This document shows positions 12,601-18,380 of a DNA stretch of 64,000 nucleotides, piece by piece (the stretch's first letter is position 1; the number at the start of each line of letters is the position of its first letter). Location of the stretch: positions 124,001 through 188,000 of the forward strand of contig JAIQGL010000005.1 in assembly GCA_020072585.1 (NCBI GenBank), written 5' to 3'. This DNA comes from Terriglobia bacterium (GTDB lineage: Bacteria; Acidobacteriota; Terriglobia; Terriglobales; Acidobacteriaceae). The position numbers and the translations under genes were made by a program. The notes beneath the pieces are model-generated. The model had not been told where the DNA came from and did not search any database. It saw only the letters and a program-made list of their open reading frames with translations.

Positions 12601-14312
12601 TAGCCACAGCCAAAGTACCGATGAATGAAGCAGAGAAACACCAACTTGAGGAACTCAAGGCCGCCCATGACCTTCAGGAGAAAGCGATGGATCAGAGAAT
12701 GCTGGCACAGATCCTATCAAAGATCCCCGATTTCACCCTCGGTACATCTGGAATAGCAAGCCCAGTCGTTATCGCACAAATCGGTGGTTCGTTGCTCTCA
12801 GCGTTTGCCAACTTTCAGGCTTCGGTTATGGATTCGCAGGCGAGCGAACACTCATACCGGGCCAGTCTCCATTCGATACTCGCTGGCTACCAACGACGTG
12901 CAGGTGAATGGCTTCACCAGGCCCAGCTTGCCCTGAAAGACATCGAGCAGATTTCGAAACAGATCACTGCTGCCGGCTTGCGGCTATCCATCTCCGCGGA
13001 GGAAGCGCGCAACCACGAGGTCCAAATCCAGAATGCCCGTGAGACAGACAGCTTCATGCGCAGCAAATTTACAAACCAGGAACTTTATGGCTGGATGGTT
13101 GGGCAGCTTGCTGGAGTCTATTTCCAGTCGTATCAACTCGCCTATGATGTGGCGAAAAGGGCGGAACGCGCGTTTCAGTATGAGCTGGGGAGCGATGCCA
13201 GTTTCATAAAGTTCGGTTACTGGGACAGCTTAAAAAAGGGTTTGCTGGCTGGCGAGAATCTTTCCGGCGATCTCAAGAGAATGGAAGTGGCTTATCTCCA
13301 GCAAAATGCTCGCGAGCTAGAGATCACAAAACACATCTCGTTACGTCAACTTGATCCCTCCGCTTTGGTCACTCTTTCAGCCCTTGGCCAATGTGAGTTT
13401 GAAGTGCCGGAGTGGCTCTTCAACCTTGATTTTCCGAGTCACTATTTCCGGCGTATCAAATCGGTCAGCCTCAGCATTCCTTGTGTCGTCGGGCCTTATA
13501 TGAGTGTGAGTGCCACTCTCACGTTGCTGTCGAGTAGGATTCGGCGTAGCGCATCCCTCGCGCCAGCGGCAAATGGCGTCTATGACAATTCCGCAAATCT
13601 AACCGACGACTACAGCCAGGTGCAATCGATTGCGACGAGCAGCGCGCAGAACGACAGCGGTATTTTCGAGCTGAACTTCCGTGACGAACGATACTTGCCC
13701 TTCGAGGGAGTTGGTGCCATTTCGCATTGGCGATTGCAACTGCCACAGGAATTCAGGCTGTTCGATTACGGAACAATATCGGATGTAATTCTCCACATTC
13801 GCTATACTGCCCGCGATGGCGGTGAGCCCTTGAGGAAGATGTCGACCGACGGCCTGAAAGGCCAACTAAGTAAACTTGTGCATGACGATGCTCCGCTCTT
13901 TCAGTTGATAAATGTGCGACATGAATTCCCATCAGAATGGCATCAGTTGATTGATGGTAGTCATTCGAGCAAAATTGCGATCGAGAAGTGCAGATTTCCT
14001 TACCTGACATGTGGAAAAACCGTGAAAATTAACGGTGTCAGTTGCGCGATTTCCACGAGCGGTTCAGCTTCACCGACGTTGAGCCTCGAAGCGCCGGGTA
14101 ATGTTTCTGGAGGTCCAACTCCGATTGCTCTCAGTGCTCTTCCTGGAAACGGTAAAGTGTTTGTAGGCCAGAACACCACGATGACACAGGAAATCGCTGA
14201 CGATGGCGGCACTGTGTCCGGAGAGTGGACAATTGAGTTGGGTGCTACGGGGCTCGACAAATTAAAGGATTTGTTGCTGATTCTTCACTATACGTTGCAA
14301 GATGCAGCGTGA
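3606..14312 (+). CDS. TcA-like giant toxin-complex subunit, 3568 aa
   Basis: TcA subunits form the pentameric receptor-binding and injection channel of Tc toxins. I chose ATG 3606 because AGGGAG sits 8 nt upstream; an in-frame ATG at 3576 lacks such a site. Two carboxypeptidase-regulatory-like beta domains lie near residues 86-180 (TGKVTGQDGRPLSGVTIKAF) and 182-290 (RGQIRFANGRDYSGARVKVY). A VRP1-type region begins near 739 (LFGDLDYFECAHGASMYG). The ABC-toxin N-terminal type helical segment is near 2004 (YYHKVRDANDLYGYYLIDPE), followed by a neuraminidase-like beta region. A long helical, pore-forming-like part spans about 2850-3240 and a C-terminal TcB-binding-type region runs from about 3249 (EVPEWLFNLDFPSHYFRR). 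Classical TcA proteins are about 2400-2500 aa, so this one carries roughly 1000 extra residues, largely N-terminal. No separate TcB gene is visible; it may lie left of the window or be fused to the upstream gene. Confidence 0.88.
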   Translation: MKVEEEDSSVERMRSDRKLFPDEPVRTDKLTNQSAQESNQRSAEAVWEKTKRRAYQLYEQRGKVDGYALSDWLRAEKEVEKDSPPFTVTGKVTGQDGRPLSGVTIKAFDRKADAQDALLGQTATDDQGNYLVTYVRDLLRGKPSADLVIGLYCEGKLVQKTEVILNAKPTEIKDFVVPSTKFVVRGQIRFANGRDYSGARVKVYGKNLRSENLLGAARPDQQGSYEICYALPNLAGPGTLAGPPPDLVVRVFNASGQQLAESPVHFKANREEEIDLAVSGSPISEWKKINDTVLPLLAGQDVQPHELTEEDLTFVSQHTGLDMEQVRLWALAAKTSKSSTQLGDSQGADSIAPQFFYGWFRQTLPTNLPELLKTPTADLIAALNRAIEAKTVPSVPEGSLSALSLAVNRRRIIDALHPATDRKSTTLGHVLRTVPNPDRLKLNDPNGIGYQLIEALLDSSLDATKRETRIHEVAGNALSRSIKRALGLNSLTLGHVPLMSALQSTDPDDAGARLEDLVAKETGDWLKLAQMHGVPDEIKGESDAERQNLYAKRLAHTVEMMHPSAYVAYRIREDRIPVQEKLKQPILQFFQANPAFRLKEQSVFAWFDSKDVKTDGIATKLIEPTKKELLRVERIANLSVSLENMTPLSTKGFHSAHHVVQLSRDTFVKEMSPHLTGGEAAALDIFNTAQATVANAHALAITYGTRFNSQNLPVMPNMRTRQDNASSALSTPGGASATLSELFGDLDYFECAHGASMYGPAAYFVDLLKMLDSTKTPDGTKTTLDVLLKCRPDLAQIDLTADNAEITLPYIDLVLEVLEHSLKEIGMGVRVDRGSRNPDGTVKPYEYDSALTNGQIPSGLRKNLESSLNIVLEGTFHAQKTADVTKAGAIFPCWTINSDQWRIQLAGVIPIGYRVWDIFPQSSTSQKLPAEIPAAFLADPYAVLATARYPWSLPACLARDECSTWLDYLGVSRHELMEAFQGGPRWSSVDSACEVLNISPGERVILTKTPVDSFADWGFDARDGVTVFDPIAGITRPTNEAPDKSSNWVDLLKNVTLLRARARLTHRELLNLLETRFLQLGPGKQLELSGDECNLATMRVEGITEHLARRLHLFVRLWRKLGWTVFDLDRAIAAHGSAVSKTEAADSFTDEFIIFLANIVRLKRQTRRPVGELLAMFRSKLDTQSYRDHSGARAEQELSSYESLYDNPTLVRPRVPEFSLDASGQDLTHPPATTGLPRLRLSDHLTFLSAVLCIPMEAVKALLPAAKDTILPLAVTGKLTGMDISISPGENPIFEVLLGQTQPKAEYTLQLEHSEDGSDFVPIPATELDPQSQLAAVTAANGWTLARRRYTGTKKHLRVCVTEIKGNPPINPKFWLSARVLVTEGRVADELSLESLLYLSRIATLARSLGLPLDHALILSDISGIDPFSSSQSLLTLIDALEAVRKCGFSTPELNALLRCRGVTDQAAIEEESKCAQVLEAIRSGVQAFREETTVPADQRSELVRKLLVSIGWNTTLVETVLGRDFLGCTRENYQASLDDLPVKLPYGLTYDGAKKMLRAETASGIMRPASVLKDINAVRDQSDYQGLSDDKRVKLDSALVSIEQQAKRRAEQIVKLKSLMSCFELPMFEVEYEWQGAFPKEWAGRFYYDPATRRLRFLGWMSSDEKDSLLQLRLDDPHYAPAVEILFEAGEKYDAEKVDEANRLVYMEEQSPSPVHPRLTAEKLLLDTEGLEERCDVLLQYLLLFVRRQRAKSLTVSNLAAGYSIGAAAGEQLLLGLRHRGKPVLDEVLLEQGFAESALAIPVSPAAFGSQFDVMKRLGRLAILIDRLGLSSGQVNWLFGAWKDIDLSLLPVTPSSGSAAPLWSSFIALAKLVALRHQAPNGLATLEAVRQASSLPPGAALDKALGDALEWPERNLRDLTGNNALHLTIDDYRRPEKVGMLVACVDLARELGANAILLDRWRQPQVTMLDAEAAQQLAYSRQSGGNWEATAREVLNQVRTRRRDALVEYLVYYHKVRDANDLYGYYLIDPEMGASMMTSRIKQGISSVQLFVQRCLMGLEPDAGRVNDDRWPWMKNYRVWEANRKVLLYPENWIEPELRDDKTPIFDSLMSDTLQGDISSDKAETAYSRYLDGVREIARLEPVAMCRETDEKGRTKVHVFGRTGSDPRKYFYRRYTEAGTDMLGASWTPWQPVELDIEGDHLIAFVTEGRLHLCWALFDEVSLEQNPSAENPHSPQKTWDIKLAWSAYRGGKWSARKTSGSMWPAFSKWFIDSSGTNSCDGQDLFFQTVVKDEHLYLLPLVNRSDKPYLFFRYPGADRPYWMNTTLPLVVMRFDHDKLRRVQILDRWEDKLFLVPAEDGELAITTAGVDFTCQDKHIGTVIKRPVPTSRLLETNDGVPVLHVPDRVGTPVRLLVGNQETGLHLFVPQESLSDSESQIRVPFFYADVDRTFFLYPRWTQDFIVHGPSGTGFGDFIFHSKLEVSVFSFDYLHAKRYSERLLRDGLEKLLSPAEQEEPLYPTGLKGSFSGNAGYARDIFTLGRKPNDDVPFATDEPNGLYSWELFFHLPFTIACQLSKNQRFEEARRWFHFIFDPTDASSDRTRACYWRFRPFREAGSGFDVRELIRKLADKTDRSAEKIDLQNQIALWQEDPFKPHVVARMRPRAYMFAVVMKYLDNIIAWGDQLFRRDTMESLNEASQLYILAAQILGRRPEGIPRRTRPVVSCFSDLRKDLADGGLNNPLVQLENLVAATAEHTAVSKAGEGLTSLYFCVPDNDKLWEYYIKVDDRLRKLRNCMNIDGVFRQPPLFEPMIDPALLVRAAAAGVDIAAVLADVNAPRPFYRFSVMTSKASELCAEVKALGSALLAASEKKDAEALSLLRSSLEIQLLERIRLIKALQMQEVKASLDALGVSLESAQQRMTYYVSLVSQLESLDIPVGTAGPTIQSLATAAIETLGVASSFVQAIAAPVNPIGAASLDLLKQAMNRASEAIAASLPPQSVATAKVPMNEAEKHQLEELKAAHDLQEKAMDQRMLAQILSKIPDFTLGTSGIASPVVIAQIGGSLLSAFANFQASVMDSQASEHSYRASLHSILAGYQRRAGEWLHQAQLALKDIEQISKQITAAGLRLSISAEEARNHEVQIQNARETDSFMRSKFTNQELYGWMVGQLAGVYFQSYQLAYDVAKRAERAFQYELGSDASFIKFGYWDSLKKGLLAGENLSGDLKRMEVAYLQQNARELEITKHISLRQLDPSALVTLSALGQCEFEVPEWLFNLDFPSHYFRRIKSVSLSIPCVVGPYMSVSATLTLLSSRIRRSASLAPAANGVYDNSANLTDDYSQVQSIATSSAQNDSGIFELNFRDERYLPFEGVGAISHWRLQLPQEFRLFDYGTISDVILHIRYTARDGGEPLRKMSTDGLKGQLSKLVHDDAPLFQLINVRHEFPSEWHQLIDGSHSSKIAIEKCRFPYLTCGKTVKINGVSCAISTSGSASPTLSLEAPGNVSGGPTPIALSALPGNGKVFVGQNTTMTQEIADDGGTVSGEWTIELGATGLDKLKDLLLILHYTLQDAA

Positions 14313-14559
14313 GTGGACTTGATGAAAGGTTATTGCTTTAGTAAGATCTCGCATCATTATGTGTGATGAAAGACGAAGCGGACAAGGTCGCCAAAACTGA
14401 ATGAAAACTGAATGAAAGATTTGCCTTTGTCGCCTTTTTGGCCATTTGGGCCTATTGGAAAATCAATAACTTACGTGGAATCAGTGCGGACCTGGAGAAC
14501 AAATCCACCCCCCGCAACCAACCTTTTCAATCACTTACATCGATTGGCTAAAATCGCGA

Positions 14560-14579
14560 GGGAACGGATTTTCGTTCCC
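14560..14579 (-). terminator. weak hairpin between convergent genes
   Basis: GGGAACG and CGTTCCC form a 7-bp stem with a 6-nt loop. On the minus strand it is followed after a few bases by GATTTT, so it could end the integrase transcript. The T run is short. The rest of 14313-14600 shows no gene. It contains a CA-rich stretch ending CCCGCAACCA (about 14506-14520) that resembles a tRNA 3' end and could be old attachment-site sequence, but no cloverleaf is visible. Confidence 0.25.
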
Positions 14580-14602
14580 CTGTTCTATTCCGTTCGTTTC
14601 AG

Positions 14603-15357
14603 TTACTGAATCGTTGCTCTTGATGCTGCTTTCATCGTCTCTGGCAGCAGTTTGCCGGCCACCAACGTGTTGGCACGGCGTTTGGTTGTTTCATAGGCAG
14701 AACCGTAGTGATTCATCGTCGTCCTGACGTCTGAATGACGCATCAGCTTCTGTTGCACGCCAATCGGAGTTCCCAAATCGTCGAGAAGGCTCCTATAGGT
14801 ATGCCGGAAGGCGTACCAGCCGAGATTCGGGATAGCAATCGTCTGCCCTGCAGGATGCAGATGATCGTCCCTCAAAGAATCGGCGTGGAATGGCCTGCCC
14901 GTATCGAGGTTGGGAAAGAACCAATGCTCAGAAGAATCATCACATTCCTCTTTCCACCGCAGCAACAGTGCCAAAACGTCGGGATCGAGCACAATCTCGT
15001 CTTCCGAATCCGGCGTCTTGGTCGCATCGATGTGCGATCCGGTTATTGAACGAGAAACCATAAGAACTCCTCGGCTCACGTCCAAATCCGGCCGTTGCAG
15101 TCCCAGAAACTCGCTCGGTCGCAGACCAAGACAACACGCGAGTGTCATCATTGCCTGAAGCCGAAGGTCTGCATTAGTCAAAAGCGTTTGGAACTGCTCA
15201 GGGGTAAGCACCTGTTTCTTACGCACTCTCTGTCGAAAACCACGGATCTCGACCGACAGCATCGGGTTCCTTTGGAATTCAATCAGTTCGCATTTCATTG
15301 CGAATTCAAAGAGTCGGTGCATCTGGGACTTAATGTGTGATTTTGTCTTTTTTGAGG
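14603..15357 (-). pseudogene. tyrosine recombinase (phage-type integrase), N-terminally truncated
   Basis: The 239 residues downstream of the Met at 15322 contain the full catalytic domain: Arg68 (GLRPSEF), the hairpin Lys102, His174 and Arg177 (AFRHTYRS), His196 (LMRHSDVRTTMNHY) and Tyr206. This is the R-K-HxxR-H-Y set of tyrosine recombinases, which cut and rejoin DNA for integrative elements. Upstream the same frame continues (ASKKTKSHIKSQMHRLFEF), which fits the end of the core-binding domain. Beyond about 15357 similarity to the family stops although the frame stays open. The arm-binding and most of the core-binding domain are therefore missing, and the gene is probably inactive. Two more decayed copies of the same gene lie at 39386-39458 and 46787-46985, all in the same orientation. 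Family assignment is firm; functionality is doubtful. Confidence 0.8.
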
Positions 15358-15666
15358 CTCCACAACGGGCGCCAGCCTTCGTATCAGCCGAGCATCGTGC
15401 CTGGGTTCGGCGATTTATAGGCTTGGAAGCCTGAAGGCTGATGGGGTACCCTCCCTCGTGTCCAATCGAATGTGGCTTGCCCGAAGCCTCCCACGAATGA
15501 CCGGCAGCCGCTTGGACATTGTCTGGAAGGCCAATTACAAAGCTACAAAGAAGGCCTTAAAGACATGCCGCACCGGTGTTGAACGTCAGCAAGGTCTCGA
15601 ATCTGGTCGTTTATCGCCTGAAAAAACCTGGGCAGCATTCTTTTCCTCGCATATGAGTTGCGCTTC
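15358..15666. other. gene-free stretch upstream of the integrase remnant
   Basis: The antisense frame of the integrase stays open for some distance here but shows no recognisable integrase sequence. No tRNA, convincing terminator or protein gene was seen. Confidence 0.4.
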
Positions 15667-15770
15667 GCACGGAGGTATCGGACACCCGGGGCGAGGGGAC
15701 TTAGCACCCGTGTACTCCTTAGGACGGAGGTACTGACACCCGGACAGAGGGGACCTTAGCACCCGTGTAC
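15667..15770 (+). repeat. two tandem copies of a ~50-bp element (third copy at 23347)
   Basis: Copy A (15667-15716) and copy B (15722-15770) share GGAGGTA, GACACCCGG, GAGGGGAC and TTAGCACCCGTGTACT with few differences. A third copy starts at 23347. Each block lies shortly upstream of the start region of an envelope operon or its relic. In the third copy the element contains TTGACA, a possible -35 box, but no good -10 box follows. The role is unknown. Confidence 0.7.
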
Positions 15771-15905
15771 TGTTGTTGGCCGCGGCAGTCTGCCCAATAC
15801 TCAGTGCGGTCGGAAACGACTGTCGAAGAGCTGCGTGGGAGTACAGAGATGAAAAGAACAGCGCGTTTATCGGTTGTGACTGCTCTGCTGCTGGCGTTAT
15901 CGTTT
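15722..15905 (+). repeat. direct repeat (leader plus first codons) matched at 23347-23530
   Basis: About 180 bp, covering the ~50-bp element, the untranslated leader and the first ~19 codons of the 15849 gene, recur at 23347-23530 with scattered substitutions. Shared landmarks include CCGTGTACTGTTGTT, CAATACTCA, AAGAGCTGCG and ATCGGTTGT. The second copy belongs to a collapsed relic of this operon. Confidence 0.8.
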
Positions 15906-16457
15906 GCGACTCTGTGGGGATTACAGGCTGCCCCGGTACAGAGCGACAAAAAGACCGAACGAAAAGACAAAAGCACCGAGCGGAAAACTGCTGATGCCAC
16001 TCCTGACCAACGGCAGATGAGGGACCTCGACGAACAGGTTCAGCAGACCAAATCAGACGTCCTCAGCATTGCGGCGGAGCTGAACCAGCTAGAGGAAAAA
16101 CTGCTGTACCCGTCAGGGACACAGGTCGCGATCTTCGTTGCGTTGGCCAAAGGCGATGAGCTGCGACTCGATGCGGTACGGCTCCAGATCGATGGTCAGC
16201 TCGTTGCGCACTACATCTATAGCGCCAAGGAGCTTGAGGCATTGCGCAAGGGCGGCGTGCAACGGATCTACGTCGGCAATGTGGCCACGGGGGACCACAA
16301 GCTCAACGTGCTTGTCGACGGCAAGCTTAAGAGCGGAGGGGACTTCAGCCGCACCGAGCACTTTACGTTCCATAAGGAAGTTAAGCCAAAGCTGGTGGAG
16401 CTGACAGTGGCCGGGCCGGACGCCGGCAGCACACCGATCACGCTTGGGGAGTTGTAA
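15849..16457 (+). CDS. exported coiled-coil protein, first gene of the TPR/TolQR-type operon
   Basis: ATG 15849 is preceded by GGGAG at a good distance, whereas the longer reading from 15765 starts inside the repeated leader. The 202-aa product has a signal peptide (KRTARLSVVTALLLALSFAT, cleavage near LQAAP). A Lys/Asp-rich linker, a short coiled coil near residues 55-80 (DEQVQQTKSDVLSIAAELNQ) and a beta-rich C-terminal domain (about 85-200) follow. I do not recognise the domain. The next gene starts 3 nt after the stop, so the two are cotranscribed. By context it is probably a periplasmic part of the trans-envelope assembly encoded here. An altered copy of its first codons occurs at about 23470-23530. 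Confidence 0.75.
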   Translation: MKRTARLSVVTALLLALSFATLWGLQAAPVQSDKKTERKDKSTERKTADATPDQRQMRDLDEQVQQTKSDVLSIAAELNQLEEKLLYPSGTQVAIFVALAKGDELRLDAVRLQIDGQLVAHYIYSAKELEALRKGGVQRIYVGNVATGDHKLNVLVDGKLKSGGDFSRTEHFTFHKEVKPKLVELTVAGPDAGSTPITLGEL

Positions 16458-16460
16458 TCG

Positions 16461-18380
16461 ATGCGAGCGACTCGCCGCATAATCGGACTGGGCCTGGCCC
16501 TGGCAATGGCTGCTGTTCCCGCCTCGGCTGGGAACGAGAAGCCGGCTGGGAAGGAGAAGGCGTCTGCGAACCAGAAGGACGACCTCTTTTTCGACGAAGC
16601 GTTCTATCGCGCCTATCAGGGCCAGTATTTTGAAGCAATCCAGCGGCTCGACACCGAACTCGAACAGTACCATCGGCTGGACGATCCCAAGCTCGATACT
16701 CTTCACCGCAACATCGGCGAGGCCGAATTCTCGGTCGGTGATTTCGAGCTCGACTACCGCATGCATTACAAAGCTGGGCGTGCAATTAAGAGGGTGCTTG
16801 AAGGTGCCGTCGATGAAGCCATTCGAAACGAAGCCGCTTTCAGGCTCGCCCGCATTCACTTCCAGAAGGACCAGCTTGATGATGCACTGCAGGCTCTGGG
16901 AAGGATCCAGGGCACCGTGCCCGCAAAGATAAAGAACGATGTCGAGTTTCTGCGGGCGAACATCTATATGGCGACAGACAAGCCGAACGAGGCCATCGAA
17001 GTCCTCAATCACCTGCAGAACGATCCGAGCCTCGCCGGGTTTGTCGCTTACAACCTGGGAATCGCTCAATTGCAGGCCGGTAAAAAACAGGAAGCAGTGG
17101 AGCAACTGGACAAGGCAGGACTAATCCAGGCGAGTGATCCCGCCGGACTCGCGATCCGCGACAAGTCCAACCTGGTGCTTGGCTCGCTCCTCTTCGAATC
17201 GGGCAACTTTGAGCGGGCTAAACAGGCACTCGACCGCGTCCGGCTCGATGGACCGTTCTCAAACGAAGCTCTGCTGCGGGCCGGCTGGGCCGACACCTCG
17301 TCCAAACAGTTTGACCGGGCGCTCGTTCCCTGGAATATCCTGGCGGATCGTGAGCCGACGGATGTCGCGGTCCAGGAAGCCCTGCTTGCCGTGCCGCACA
17401 CCTATGCCGATCTGAAGCTATACGGTCGCGCCGCACTCACCTATGGCCGCGCGCTCGAGCTGTACAGCAACCAAATCGAAAAGGTAGACGCATCGATCAA
17501 TAGCATCAAGGAGGGGCGGTTTCTCAAGGCCCTGATCCGCGAGGAGAGCCGGGAAGATCAAACCTGGGTCATCCGCTTGCGCGGCCTTCCCGGTGCGCCG
17601 GAAACGTACTACCTGATGTCGCTCATGGCGTCTCACGACTTCCAGACCGCGTTGCACAACTACCTTGACCTCGAGGACCTGCGGTCGAAGCTCATGGGCT
17701 ATCAAACCAGCCTTGAGGCCTTCGACGATATCATCCGGCTGCGTAAAAAGAACTACGAGCCGCTGCTGCCGGAGATCGACGCAAAGTTTCGGGAGCTGGA
17801 TTCGCGGATGCGCGTGCGACTCCAGCAGCGCAAGCAATTCGACGAGCGCTTGCACGCCATGCTTACCGCGCCGCGGCCGGATTATCTGGCAACCACGGAC
17901 GAGCGGATCGCCAGCGAGCGCATCGCACTCATCGAAAAGCAGCTCGGCAACTCTGACAGTCCCGAATCACTCGCGCTTCGGCACCGCCTGGCCCGTCTGC
18001 GTGGTGTACTCACGTGGCGCGTGGAAACCGAGTACCCCCAGCGGCTCACCGCGGCATTTGAACACCTCAACGAATTGAATACCCAGGTCGACGCTCTTAA
18101 TCAGCGGCACGAAGCATTCGTCAGGACGAGGCAGGCGGCGACGCACAGTTATGTCGGATACGACGCCCAGATTGCGCGGCTCCGTGAACGCGTTGGCGGC
18201 GCGCTGAAGAATGTCGATATCCTGATGGCCCGGCAGGGACAGATGATCGAGAGCGTCGCCATCAATCAGCTTGAGGCTCGCCGGGAGCGCCTGGTGGCCC
18301 AGCAGATCCAAGGGCGCTTCGGTGTGGCCGATAGCTACGATCGAGCTTCGCGCGCCGAGTCTGGCGCAGGGGGACGCTGA
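16461..18380 (+). CDS. exported TPR-repeat protein, 639 aa
   Basis: The protein begins with a signal peptide (MRATRRIIGLGLALAMAAV, cleavage near ASA). TPR-like helical pairs follow through about residues 40-330, for example FRLARIHFQKDQLDDALQAL, VAYNLGIAQLQAGKKQEAVE and NEALLRAGWADTSSKQFDRA. The C-terminal third (about 430-620) is Arg/Glu/Gln-rich and likely coiled coil. TPR proteins act as scaffolds; the periplasm is the likely location. It starts 3 nt after the preceding gene and its TGA overlaps the next ATG by one base (TGATG), so translation is probably coupled. Large periplasmic TPR proteins accompany the TolQR-like motor in Agl-Glt systems. That comparison is inference from content, not from residue alignment. 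Confidence 0.8.
   Translation: MRATRRIIGLGLALAMAAVPASAGNEKPAGKEKASANQKDDLFFDEAFYRAYQGQYFEAIQRLDTELEQYHRLDDPKLDTLHRNIGEAEFSVGDFELDYRMHYKAGRAIKRVLEGAVDEAIRNEAAFRLARIHFQKDQLDDALQALGRIQGTVPAKIKNDVEFLRANIYMATDKPNEAIEVLNHLQNDPSLAGFVAYNLGIAQLQAGKKQEAVEQLDKAGLIQASDPAGLAIRDKSNLVLGSLLFESGNFERAKQALDRVRLDGPFSNEALLRAGWADTSSKQFDRALVPWNILADREPTDVAVQEALLAVPHTYADLKLYGRAALTYGRALELYSNQIEKVDASINSIKEGRFLKALIREESREDQTWVIRLRGLPGAPETYYLMSLMASHDFQTALHNYLDLEDLRSKLMGYQTSLEAFDDIIRLRKKNYEPLLPEIDAKFRELDSRMRVRLQQRKQFDERLHAMLTAPRPDYLATTDERIASERIALIEKQLGNSDSPESLALRHRLARLRGVLTWRVETEYPQRLTAAFEHLNELNTQVDALNQRHEAFVRTRQAATHSYVGYDAQIARLRERVGGALKNVDILMARQGQMIESVAINQLEARRERLVAQQIQGRFGVADSYDRASRAESGAGGR

Noticed and set aside
14480..14525. 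Possible tRNA 3' end (…CCCCCGCAACCA) next to the integrase remnant
   Set aside because: No TψC-loop consensus and no cloverleaf upstream; at most an attachment-site remnant.
16113..17105. 330-codon open frame on the minus strand
   Set aside because: Antisense to the first two genes of the TPR operon, crossing their boundary; no supporting features.
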